Shown one piece after another: positions 31,137 through 41,751 of a DNA stretch of 64,000 nucleotides (position 1 is the stretch's first letter; each line of letters opens with the position of its first letter). The stretch spans positions 11,894,501 through 11,958,500 of the forward strand of contig JAPNXP010000001.1 in assembly GCA_028753945.1 (NCBI GenBank), given 5' to 3'. The position numbers were made by a program, and so were the translations under genes. Below the pieces are notes generated by a model. That model had not been told where the DNA came from. It ran no database searches and saw only the letters and a list, made by a program, of their open reading frames with translations. Origin of the DNA: Hexactinellida sp. DTS-2022 (Eukaryota; Porifera; Hexactinellida).

Positions 31137-31519
31137 GAGCTGAAACGAATATACCGAATATTCGAATATTCGTTCGAAATGATTGAACGAATATTCGTTC
31201 GTTTCCAAACGAATATTCGTTTTGACAAATATTAGATCGAAACGGGTATTCGTGGACTAACAACGTGACTTTTGTTTGGCTTGGAGAGATCGTAAATATA
31301 AGTTCCTACCTAAACAAGCTGATTATTAGTTAATTTGTGTATAATACACTTTGTAACCATTATTAAACCATTGCAACTTTAACCAAAACATATTTCCTAT
31401 GTATTTTGTATCTTGAAATTGATTTAATGATTAGTCATCCAAACGAACGAATATTCGAATATTCGTTCGTTTAGTAAAAGGTTCGTTCGTTACATTTCGA
31501 ATATTCGTTTCAGCCCTAG
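31137..31519. mobile_element. TIR element, GCTGAAACGAATATTCG ends
   Basis: Ends TAGAGCTGAAACGAATAT and reversed TAGGGCTGAAACGAATATTC, with many ATTCGTTCG words inside. It interrupts the foldback-type spacer sequence. Target duplication not clear. Probably hAT. Confidence 0.6.
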
Positions 31520-31581
31520 GACTCAATAAAGTAATTATTGATTGGTTAAATGAATTTATTTTTACTCAATCAGATTGCAGC

Positions 31582-31762
31582 CAGGGCCGGATTATCCAAT
31601 AGGAACAGTAGGCACTGTGCCTAGGGCCTACGAAAAATTTGGGGCTTACGAAAAATTTTGTACCTAAGAAAACTCGAAAAGTGAATTATTCAAAATAAAT
31701 GCTGCCTGGTATCCTCAAAGTGCCTAGGGCCTACGAAGTACGAAGACCTTAATCTGGCCCTG
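31582..31762. mobile_element. hAT MITE with 8-bp TSD
   Basis: CAGGGCCGGATTATCC / CAGGGCCAGATTAAGG (reversed) ends, flanked by ATTGCAGC at 31574-31581 and 31763-31770. 181 bp. Confidence 0.85.
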
Positions 31763-32619
31763 ATTGCAGCCTCAGAAAATATTTCTATTATGCACAGTCT
31801 ATTTATACTAATTGAAGAAATCTGCTAATCCATACTAACAAAACAAACCCTCGAATTTAATTGGCTAACAAATTTTTCACCTTCAAATGTGAATATTTCT
31901 CTTCAAAAACCAATAGATCGTTGTCGCAGTACAAAATTATCCTAGGAAACAAATTTTCAGCTTTCTGGGACTCGTAGTCTTTCCAATTAATTCATATGGT
32001 AGCCAAATTAATTATATTTACTATTTATGACAAATAATTAATTTTAATAAATTTAAATTGACATTGAAATAGGTGTTAATTATTAATCATTTTAATAATT
32101 ATTTATACTGATTTGGTAAATAACATTAATCTCAATGATGATACAAGATGGAAACAAACTTCCAATTTATCAATTTATCCTTATGCCACGTAACACCTCT
32201 ACAAATGGGTCTTGACACCTTGAGGAGATGATGACATCGTCAAAAAAAATGTGTTTTACAATTTTGTGAATTCTATATTTCGAATGGGTTGGTTGGTGTT
32301 GGGTGATTGCAACACGCACATAAAATGCAGACTCATTACTTATTATCTTCTGCTGAAACTTGAATATCTTTGAAATGAAGTGAGCTAAAACGAAACTTCC
32401 AACTCACTAAAGGTCGTTTCCTTCCCAAACACCTTTCTGAAATGGTTTAACATCTTCATAGTGATGATGACATGTCGAAAAATCCAAAATTGCAGCTGTG
32501 CAGACAGCATGTTCCTTGGAGGCACTATCAATTAACCAACCAGTAGCCACCAAAAGATAGTGCCACCAAAGGGAAATGCGTCGGCACAGCTGTAATTTTT
32601 GATTTTGTGTATTTGTGTA
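31763..32619. other. Foldback-type spacer end, composite repeat and palindrome MITE
   Basis: 31771-31850 continues the spacer of the foldback family; 32120-32480 is the AAGGTGTCA composite repeat (reverse); 32485-32605 is a full AAATCCAAAATTGC palindrome. No gene. Confidence 0.5.
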
Positions 32620-33000
32620 TTTGTGTATTTGTTTGTTTGATTATTTGATTATTTTTTGATTGTTTGTTTGTTTGATTGTTTGTGTGTTTGTCCGGATTGT
32701 ATTGAAGTGATGGGGGAATAGAAACCGCGTTTATATATTTGATATAAACTAACTTCCAAATGTTATAATTAGTAAACAAATGTTATAATAGGTAAACAAG
32801 TATGCTGATTTAGAATCTCACATTTATAAATTTATAATGAATATTCATTGTTGTTGTTTACAAAAATAGGTAAACAAATTGATGAAATTCCAAATCAACG
32901 TAAAGTTAGCTTCCAACGGGTATTATAGGTGTAATAAATATTATAACAATGACAAATATTTTCTAACCATATAATCAATGGTTTAGACCGAAGGGCTCGT
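32620..33000 (+). mobile_element. Helentron-like element, short
   Basis: Simple GTGTATTTGTTTGTTTG start, GTCCGGATTGTATTGAAGTG block, two monomers and the CCGAAGGGCTCGT end; the GC hairpins are deleted. Confidence 0.55.
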
Positions 33001-33547
33001 TAATAATTAAACAATAACCACTCGCAGTCTGGGAATCATAATTATATTTTGGGTTTCTTCCTAAGTCAATATAAATATTATTTGGTCTCTTTCAAATTAA
33101 ATGTATAACGGTCAACCAAGGCACTTGGCAAAATGCTCCGTTATATACAGGTATTGCACTAGCGCTATACACAAGTTCACTATATGTGAGAAGTCATGTG
33201 GGGCTTATATAAGTACGTATATTAGTATAAGACAGTTATAACAGGTCAAGCTGTAGATATTACAATGGAATTTAATTAAAATAATAAATTAATATATATT
33301 TTGAAATAATTAAAATTGCAATAAATAAATAAACTAACAGTACTTACTTCTAGAGATGCATCCATATCTTTGTAAATTATGTGATGAACAAATGTTTAAA
33401 AAACTAAAAATATAAAGAGAACCTAGATCATAAAAAATAAATCATAAAGTATGTTCGTACTACCCGGGCGGGTAGTACGATCAAATTCAAATTCAAGTCA
33501 TTTGGGGATGTGACTATTCAAATGAGTTTATTTAGGACATTAAACTT

Positions 33548-33812
33548 TAGATTGAAAAGATTTCACAAGATATGATTTGGTGGTATCTTGAATAGTGATG
33601 TCACGCCATATACGGTACCCCTACGGTTTATCTTCCCGTACCATTTACAGAGCCTTAACTGGTCCCCGGACATTCATAGCGCCATACATGGAATTACCGG
33701 ACTGTTATGGTGGTGGTGCCGTGGTTTTTCCGAGAGGACCAGTTACAGCTGCTTCCGGCATATAATGTCCGCTCTGGAACAAATGTGGTGCTGTAGGTCG
33801 AATCATGACTTA
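33548..33812 (-). pseudogene. Decayed open frame, family unknown
   Basis: From an ATG at about 33809 the minus strand reads MIRPTAPHLFQSGHYMPEAA, TGPLGKTTAPPP, stop, QSGNSMYGAMNVRGPVKAL, stop, MVREDKP, stop, GYRIWRDITIQDTTKSYLV to a final stop near 33546. All pieces are in one frame with three stops, as expected from point decay of a longer coding frame, and GC is higher than around it. No family recognised. Confidence 0.35.
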
Positions 33813-34252
33813 TTATTTAAATGTGTGTTTCCCCCAGCTTCGAGAGTTCTCTTTCTAAGATAATTTCGCAGTTGCATAATAAACAGAATCAAAATATAAG
33901 CTGATTAAATGCTAATAGACAGAAGCGATCATAACATTGTACGTACTATATTTTTTATATGCAATATATTGTGCTAATAGTCATCTTATATATTAAATCA
34001 ATTACGTATTTGTTAAACAAATAAAAAATCTAATATTGAGACTTCGTGCAAGGAGGCGGTATAGAGGGTATATTGTTGACAAGGGGCGCTGTCCGAAAAA
34101 AGTTTGAGAAACACTGTTATACACGGACATGCGTTAATATCTAGAAAAGTTCTAATTAGCATAAATTTCAACAATACAGGCGGTGATTAGTATTTCCCAA
34201 TTTATTTTTTTATGTCCTTATACGTATACCTATGGCTAGGTCCCACGGATAA
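33813..34252. other. AT-rich intergenic sequence
   Basis: Nothing recognised. Confidence 0.5.
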
Positions 34253-34400
34253 CAGGGGCGTAGCCAGGGTGGTCACTAGGGGGGTTTCCAAACAGCTTAC
34301 TAGTACAGTCGACTCTGTACACTTAGACTACTGTTACGTATATCTAAGAGGTTTAGGGGGGTTTCCGGGCAACGGGAAACCCCCCCTGCCTACGCCCCTG
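34253..34400. mobile_element. MITE, CAGGGGCGTAGCCAGG ends, 5-bp TSD
   Basis: 148 bp with reversed end CAGGGGCGTAGGCAGG and direct repeat GATAA at 34248-34252 and 34401-34405. The inner stretch has TTTAGGGGGGTTTCC and GGGAAACCCCCCC. Confidence 0.8.
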
Positions 34401-34764
34401 GATAAATAGACAGCTTAGGGGAGCACAGCCCTACTCTGAAACAATAGCATTACTGTTATGTGGGTCACTAGCGGTCACCTAAAAATTACCCATATGATTC
34501 CCCGTAAAATAATCAACCTGTGTTAGGGCCTTTGAATGTTAAGTAATGCGCAAGGGGTAAGTGTTACAGCCCGTCCTTCTTTATGAAGAAATGAAAAAAG
34601 CGTGATGTAGATGGGGTAAATAACTTTTTGCTATTTTTTCGTTAAATAACCGACAGTCTTTTTATAGGTGCCTAGATTCAGTTTGAGCTCAATCATGCAC
34701 ATAAATTACGCAATTTATATTACGTCTATTGGAGTACAATCGGCATTTAATTTGAAAAGGCATG

Positions 34765-34850
34765 TGTTTGAATACAAGCGAGGGCCGCAGGCCCGAGTGC
34801 AAGTAGTAAGAACGCGTAGCGCGGACGAGCAGCTTGTGTATAATGAAGTG
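34765..34850 (+). repeat. Repeat end GGGCCGCAGGCCCGAG ... GCGGACGAGCAGC
   Basis: Contains hairpin GGGCCGCAGGCCC and the sequence GTAGCGCGGACGAGCAGCTTG. A reverse piece (37770-37825) sits inside the Harbinger Myb-like frame at 37826-38514. Resembles the GC-rich hairpin ends of the Helentron-like elements but is a separate family. Confidence 0.5.
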
Positions 34851-35490
34851 TGAAACATTAAAAAAACAAAATACAAGTGCATAAGCGAGGAAAAGTCTGT
34901 ATTTATATAAAGCATAACGACCTCTGTATTTCAATGTGAGAAGAATCTCCGAATCGATTCGTTTCGATAGAATTCTTCAATTATGTGTTGTATCCTAGCA
35001 ACAAAATAGGATTAAGAATTTCATTAAAATGATTAATCACATTGTTTGTTTGTTTATTTATATCATATTTACTAACCTGTTAAATCGAAGAATAGAAACT
35101 GTATAGGAATTCGTTTGAATTAATAAGTACACAATTGTTATTGAAAATATTGTTATCGACAAATAGTATAATTTGAGTAGAATTGTAGGTAGATACAGTA
35201 GACTGTGATTAATTATATGAAAGTGTTCTTATGCATATTCCTCTGTAACCATAGAACCACGTGACATGTAATGCTATACTTGATTCCATAAATAAACCTG
35301 GTACAAAGACTCGCTTAGGTACTATAATTTAACTGCACAGTTAATTAATTAAAAGTAATTTTACTGAGCCGACTACTAAAAAGTGGGCCATTATTTTCTT
35401 CTGATGGTATGGTCGAGCGTTAATATTTAGATAGATTATTCTATAGAAATATCAGCTGTCATGTGATTATAGATTGTGTTAGAGTGTAGA
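34851..35490. other. AT-rich sequence; part repeated at the window end
   Basis: 35395-35490 recurs in reverse at 63905-64000. A GAGCCGACTACTA repeat piece is at about 35365. Confidence 0.5.
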
Positions 35491-36869
35491 TGTTGCAGTG
35501 TATATGCACTTTTGGTGTACATGCTTGCACACCAGTGTACATGCATGTACACTGATAAGTTGGTGTACATGCATGTACACCGGTGTATATGCACTTTATG
35601 AACTATATTGGCTACAAGTGTATATACACCAGTGTATACGCACTTTTATCCATTTTTTATGCTTATGAATTTTTTAATTAAGTATTGTGAATTCCTGTGT
35701 ATCTATCTAGTTACGATTCAGTCGAAACAGGTTTTCTAATCCCAGTTTTTCGTAACTAATCGTTTTCTATTTATTCTAAATGTGTAAGAAATTCCTATTT
35801 TGTTTTATCTTCAATCGGTTTATTCTAACTATAGGATTTTTCTTACTTTATTTCCATGAAATGAATTGTTTAGAATAAACCGGTTTCGATTGTATAACAT
35901 TTGATTCTAATTGATAAGATACAATTATAATCATGCAATGCATTTCAATAAACACAAATTATTTGAAGTTAATTCTAATTATATTCCCAGCAATGCATCC
36001 TACAATTGCATGTGTGAAAATATAATCGATTGCAATTATATCAAAGTAATTCACGCGCGCCGTATGTCATGATCATAACATACGAATGTATAATACTAGC
36101 TATATTATATCGAGGGAATATATGTACAATTTCAGATTAAATGTTTTATCATAACTTAGATACAAAGGAATTAACAATACACTAGTATAAATTTATAAGC
36201 ACCCATTGACATTAAATATAAGCAAAAGTGCGTGTACACTGGTGTATATATGTTGCAGTCCAAGTGCGTTTCAACGCCAAACGCGTTTGGCGCATTTTAG
36301 TTCAGCCAAACGCGTTTGGCGTGTTTATATACGCCATTCGCGTTTCTAACATTGCATTATTTCTTTTTTTGTTCAACAAATACAAATCATTTTTAATTAT
36401 TCGGAATTATATTTCCCTCTAAGGCGAGGTACATATAGTTCAAGTACATATTGTTCAATTACTTAGTTTGAACGTGAATTCTTTTTAATTCACGATGGTT
36501 TAAATATTTAGTATAAGTCGCAATGGTATTATTTTAGTACACAGATGAAATTATCAGTAAACATTGCAGAACAGATATTTGAATATTAATTAGATACTCT
36601 GTTTGTGAATAATCTCTCTAGCATAATTAAATAACAACAAATAAAAAGAAATAATGTTAGAAACGCGAATGGCGTATATAGACAAGCCAAACGCGTTTGG
36701 CTGAACTAAAATGCGCCAAACGCGTTTGGCGTTGAAACGCACTTGGACTGCAACATATACACTTGTAGCCAATATAGTTCATAAAGTGCATATACACCGG
36801 TGTACATGCATGTACACCAACTTATCAGTGTACATGCATGTACACCAAAAGTGCATATACACTGCAACA
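35491..36869. mobile_element. TIR element with TGTTGCAGTG ends and 4-bp TSD
   Basis: Ends TGTTGCAGTGTATATGCAC on both sides (reversed right), flanked by TAGA (35487-35490, 36870-36873). Subterminal parts have repeated 18-bp palindromes GTGTACATGCATGTACAC. The window end (63905-63925, reversed) has the same flanks with a single TAGG/TAGA, a paralogous empty site. A second element is nested at 36251-36755. The core (35690-36230) is AT-rich with no gene. Confidence 0.85.
36251..36755. mobile_element. Nested TIR element, TGTTGCAGTCC ends, MluI-like palindromes
   Basis: Ends TGTTGCAGTCCAAGTGCG on both sides, TATA flanks (36247-36250, 36756-36759). Each arm has two copies of GCCAAACGCGTTTGGC. The left arm of the host element preserves the uninterrupted sequence in reverse (near 35625), which confirms the 4-bp duplication. 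Confidence 0.85.
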
Positions 36870-37338
36870 TAGAGACTTAAGAGAAAAACTGCTTTCAATA
36901 CACAACCTACTGTCAAAACATAAAATGAGATATTTTTTATCCTAAATCTTGCTTTTCCACCTAAGGGTTCCGTTGGTAGATTATATATTTTGAATTTAAC
37001 TACAGTAGAAAATCGTTAGTACGAACACGGTTAATATGAAATTCCGGTTAACGAATCTTTAGAATTTTTACTCACTTTCAGTAAAGATATGAAGTCACCA
37101 AATGGTATCTGTTTCTATCTTAACAAAGTCCATGTCGTAATTGTTGCTAATTCTATCACTGTATACTCTACTGTGGGTAGATACATAGAATCAGTTGGAA
37201 GAAAAGGCGATAAAGAACTGGAATTTATTTGGTTGCTTTATCAACAGTGAATAATCTAATTTACATTTGTAACTATTGCAACAATCGGATTCATTGTCTA
37301 AATTTTGACATTAACTTTCAATTCATTTATTTCTAAAG

Positions 37339-37455
37339 TTATCCAGCCTACAGATATCAAGCTGACTCAACAAGATAATGTACTGTTGACAGCAGGAAGT
37401 CCATGTATCCAATTCTATGATTACTCACATCAGCTGATTAGACCACGAGGAGAAG
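37339..37455 (+). CDS. Possible internal exon, 39 codons
   Basis: Acceptor TTATTTCTAAAG, donor GAGAAG|GTAATC, phase 1 at both ends. The reading is IQPTDIKLTQQDNVLLTAGS then PCIQFYDYSHQLIRPRGE. Good splice sites and a symmetrical phase favour a real exon, perhaps of an extracellular protein; no family recognised. A Harbinger element starts 7 nt into the intron. Confidence 0.4.
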
Positions 37456-37462
37456 GTAATCT

Positions 37463-39218
37463 GGGGACTTATTCACTAACATTTCTTAAACTTAAACTTA
37501 AACTTAAACTTAAACTTAGTTTAAACTAAGTCTAAACTAAGCTTGACTTAGTTTATGCTAAGTTTATTTAACTTCTCAAAACTTATCCAAAAACTTAGTT
37601 TTTGCTTAAACATAAACTTAAACTTAGTCTGAAACTAAGTATTGACTTAGTTTTGCTTAAACTTAAACTTAGTCTAAACTAAGTAATTATTTACTTTTTG
37701 CGATGTTTTCTTAATTTCTCAAAACTAAACTAAGAGTGATGCAAAGACTATTAGTGATACAACCACGATAATTTATACGTACAAGCTGCTCGTCCGCGCT
37801 ACGCGCGTTCTTACAACTTGCACTAGGAGGGGGAAGTGGTGGGAGAAACGTTGGAGGATTTGACCCATATTGTGGGTGCATTTGAGGTGTCGTGTTGGCT
37901 AGCAACTTATTCAGCACAGCAACTATCTGTCCCAAGAGATCTACCATGCAGTCCATCTTTTGGTCAATGCTTCTTAAAATAGTTATTTTCACTTGTTCGT
38001 TCTCCAATAGTAGCTTCTTTGTTTGGTCAAATGGATCACTCCTCTCATCAAAAAATTTCCGCTTCCTAGGAGGCTTCATCTCTTCAGAAATTGACATATC
38101 TGAATCACTCAGAGGACTAAGTGACGAAGTACTTATGTCGATTCCTCCTACAACTCCTACAAACAATTATTTTCCCTTAATGCTCTTCACCTTGGCCTCG
38201 AGCTCTGTAAGTTCGGCTCCAGGAGAGCCGCCGAAGGTTTTGCGAGCTGAAGAAATCTTCTCACTTATAATTGGCTAATGCTTTTCCAAAACATCTGACC
38301 ACTTCTTAGCGACATCTTCTTTAGTCCTCAAACTTCCATGCGCCTGGGATATTGCTTCCGCGATTTCTTTCCAAATGCTGTTCTTTTCTTCGTAGGTCAA
38401 AGATGACCTCAATGAACCAAAGAGTTTGGACTTGTTTTCTTGAACTAAGTCCACTAGCATTGAAATTTCCTCGTGTGAAAAGTTCTTTGAATGAGTTTTC
38501 AATGACATTGCCATTATATTCCAAAGTTAGTGATTTTAATGAACAAGTGATCGAATTAATTTTACAAACAAACGCACCAGATTTTATATCTTTTCAAATG
38601 CTATCTATGACGACTCGGAGGCACAGTTACTAAGTGATTAGTTATACAGTTACCGCCGCCCCTGGTACCAGAAAGAACTTTCATTCACTCCAAATATATT
38701 TTGTCATAGCTTTGACAGTGATTTCCCTATGTCTTCACTATTATAGAATATTTCGCAAAATTGTATAGACGAGTTAATTGTTGATAGTTTATCGAGTTAA
38801 CGCAGCCCAATATATACGAACTTCGCCATATTACATTAAATGGAATTAATTAATGTAGTAATGAAGGATTGAAAATACAACAACTTAAGAAATAATACAG
38901 TATTTTATGTTTGTATACTACAAAGAATGCGAGATATAATTCGTTAATATATTAAATAATTGTAAAATACAAGTGTATATTATCGTGAAATATTCAGTTA
39001 AGTCTGGTAAGAAGTAGACTTAACTTTTTGCTTACTTTTCAACAGAAAACTAAGCAAGAACTAAGTTTTATCTCAAAACTAAGCACAAACTAAGTTCAAA
39101 CTAAGTTTAGACTTAGTTTGAACTTAGTTTTGCTTCGTGAATACCAACTTAGTTTCAGACTTAGTTTGTGCTTAGTTTGTGCTTAAACTTAGTTTAAGAA
39201 GTTTAGTGAATAAGGCCC
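37463..39218. mobile_element. Non-autonomous Harbinger element
   Basis: TIRs GGGGACTTATTCACTAAC and reversed GGGGCCTTATTCACTAAACT. Left subterminal CTTAAACTTAAACTTAAACT tandem; right CTTAGTTTGTGCTTAGTTT. Contains only the Myb-like frame, no transposase. A second MITE begins where it ends, hiding any target duplication. Confidence 0.75.
37826..38514 (-). pseudogene. Harbinger Myb-like gene with stops and 3-prime insertion
   Basis: ATG at 38514 (also usable 6 nt later). KNFSHEEISMLVDLVQENKS and IWKEIAEAISQ, KKWSDVLEKH match the Myb/SANT part of 23614-24423. Stops occur in frame after EKH and after SIKGK; the frame then runs through GGIDISTSSLSPLSDSD to PPLPPP, where a repeat end (37770-37825) has replaced the natural C-terminus. 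Dead copy. Confidence 0.8.
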
Positions 39219-39366
39219 CAGGGGCGGATACAGCCCTTCGACTCAGGGGGGGGCCCAAATTTGTAGGGGTATGGAGCGAGTGAAACGAGCGACGGTAAGA
39301 GGAGTAATGGGGGCCCATGAGAAAAATATCAGGGGGGGCCGGACCCCCCCTCTAGATCCGCCCCTG
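39219..39366. mobile_element. MITE, CAGGGGCGGATA ends
   Basis: Ends CAGGGGCGGATACAG and reversed CAGGGGCGGATCTAGAG; G7 and C7 runs inside. Same end type as 12465-12746. Flanks differ, so no TSD can be read here. Confidence 0.65.
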
Positions 39367-40320
39367 TACGGGACAGATGATAATGAAAAATTATAATATT
39401 AATTAATGAGATAATTACGTAATAATTTTGAGGAGGGTTTGCAATTGATTAACTCTGAGGATTTGCAATTGTTCAACTAAGGTAGGTTTGCAATTGATCA
39501 ACTAAGGTAGGTTAAGGATACTACTTGAAACGAAGCAGCTGCAAGTTTATTGTCCTACAAAAATATAGAAACGTCCATGTAGTATAGAGCAAGACGTGAA
39601 ATTGTACTCCCATTTCACGATCTGCAGCTGAGTTTTGTCAACAAATACAATCAACACAATACGCAGTCTATTATAGAGGAGAGGTAACAGTAGGTTCATA
39701 AAAAGGAGTACTCTTTTATTCGGATAAGTTTTCCCAAGTCCTTGCAAAAGTAAGGGATATTCGATTTAATAGAACCTTCTATACCGTACCTGATCAGTTT
39801 TATCAACTCTGGACGATATTTGCAAGAATCGGAAGACATATTGTCCCGTGTATTGTAGAATTGATTAGCGACCTATTCATTAATGCATATTCAAACGTAG
39901 AATTGATTAGCGACCTATTCATTTTAATTGATAAATAGAAAGATCATCCTTAGGAGAATACAACGTATCTATTTTTAATTGCTAATTCGAATTATATAAG
40001 AGTAACTAGACCAAAACACAAATTTTGATATAACTGACTAACAAAGACAAAATTCAGAACTCAGGCTTCGAGGTGATCATCTCCAGGAAATTCTATATCT
40101 CCTATCTAGATTTGAAAGCTCTATCAGCAATGGTTTAGTCAGGCCATCGCGTACGGCCGGCCGGCCGGAAGTCCGACAGAGGTAAATTTAGTAGTATGCA
40201 CTTATATCTTATAGTATAAAACTATAGTAGGACCCTACTATAACGTTTTTTACTAGAAAAAGCACAATAAAAAATTCTACTACTTGATACGCATTCCCTT
40301 GTTGTCAGGAAGACGATAAC
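39367..40320. other. Repeat and duplicated block
   Basis: 39420-39520 has three near copies of GGTTTGCAATTGATCAACTA. 39885-40270 is the partner of 29100-29470. Confidence 0.5.
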
Positions 40321-40913
40321 AGATTTAGAAAATTAAAGACATATCTGAGAAAACAGTGGATCATTAAGACTCCGGCCAATTAATTATCCATTTATAAATC
40401 AAGCCAAACTACCAATAATGGAGCAGAAATTTATCATGCCATGTTAAAGGCAAAAATTGTTGTGAGCCATCCTCGAATCTGGTATATTATTCAGATTTTA
40501 AATGATATCATTATTCATTACTGACACAGATTTAGATGTTGAACGCTTACGTAATGGCATTGAGATTTCTCGCCCCGCAAAAAGAAGAACATAGATAATA
40601 ATATGCTAAGAAGTCAATGTACACTTGAAGAAGGAGTATACACACCGGAACAATATTTGTTTGCATTGGGTAGTACAGTTGAGCTGGACAATTCAAGTCA
40701 ATAAGTGGAAGACACCTCTTCAGGGAGCGATGAGGATAGTGAACAGTTAAATAATCAGCCTTTATGTTGCGTGTGTATACGGGTGAAAGAAACCACAGTA
40801 CTTTTATATCCATGTAGCACGCTAGATGCTGTCAAGATTGCAGTGAACAAGTTGGTAATTTATGTCCTATATGTCGCTCCACCATTACAGATCGGATACC
40901 AATCTTCATATAG
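40321..40913 (+). pseudogene. MULE-type transposase tail fused to RING finger
   Basis: Read across at least three frame changes and several stops: LKTYLRKQWIIKTPAN, then SQTTNNGAEIYHAMLK and SHPRIWYIIQILNDII, then TDLDVERLRNGIEISRPAK, then CTLEEGVYTPEQYLFALGST. TNNGAE-x-YH ... HPRIW is the C-terminal signature of Mutator-like (MULE) transposases. It is followed by a C3HC4 RING finger: PLCCVC, TTVLLYPC, then after one frameshift HARCCQDC and LCPICRSTI to a stop at 40911-40913. A RING would give ubiquitin-ligase activity. The 5-prime part with the catalytic core is missing and no ends were found. Confidence 0.65.
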
Positions 40914-41699
40914 TAGCAGTTAATGTCTTCTTTCATTTTCTTTCTTTTAACCCTCATTTTATTATTTTAATCTTTTCAGCTTAATTTTCATTTCATTATT
41001 AAGTTAACAAATATTTATATATTCTCGTAATTATTTTTATTTAAAGCTTGAGTATTCGGTAATTAATCACTAGATATTCTTACTTGATATTTTCAGATAA
41101 ATATGGACTAATTTCCATATATTTTGTGAAAAGATAGATAGATGGGATTTAACTGAAACTCCAACTGCTAATTTCGCGCAGGCATTTGTTTATCATTACA
41201 ATTTGATCGATATCCTTATGAAGGGTAGGAAGATGTCATTTGCAAATAATTTAATTTATTAATTGCAAAGAATTTAGTTGATCAATTGCAAATAATTTTA
41301 GTTGATCAATTGGCAAAGAATTTTAGTTGATCAATTGTAAGCGTCTCTTTTGTAGCAGTACATATAATGAAAATATTGATAATAAGATGAATGATGATGT
41401 GTGACCACGACTAAAGGTACTTACTTGTTAGAGTATGATTGTTAATATTTCAATAAAACAAATTAATTATTCTTACTAATATTATAATATTCATTTATAA
41501 AGCGAAATTTCCAAAGTAGATATGTTTAAATGCGCTGTACAGAGGATATGTGTGAGAATGTTTCTGCGTCAGGCTAGAACCGGGTCTCCGGGTCACTTAA
41601 TTTTGATTTGACCTAGTAGTGCTAATTAAATTTTATTGGTTTGTAATTTTATAGGTTTATCTAATATAGTAAGGCGTTTAATATTTATGAGACATAGTA
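40914..41699. other. AT-rich sequence
   Basis: 41270-41340 has three tandem copies of about 33 bp (AATTTAGTTGATCAATTG). Nothing else recognised. Confidence 0.5.
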
Positions 41700-41751
41700 C
41701 AGTAGATGTCGGATATAAGCACACCGGTTATAAAAACATATCGGATATAAG

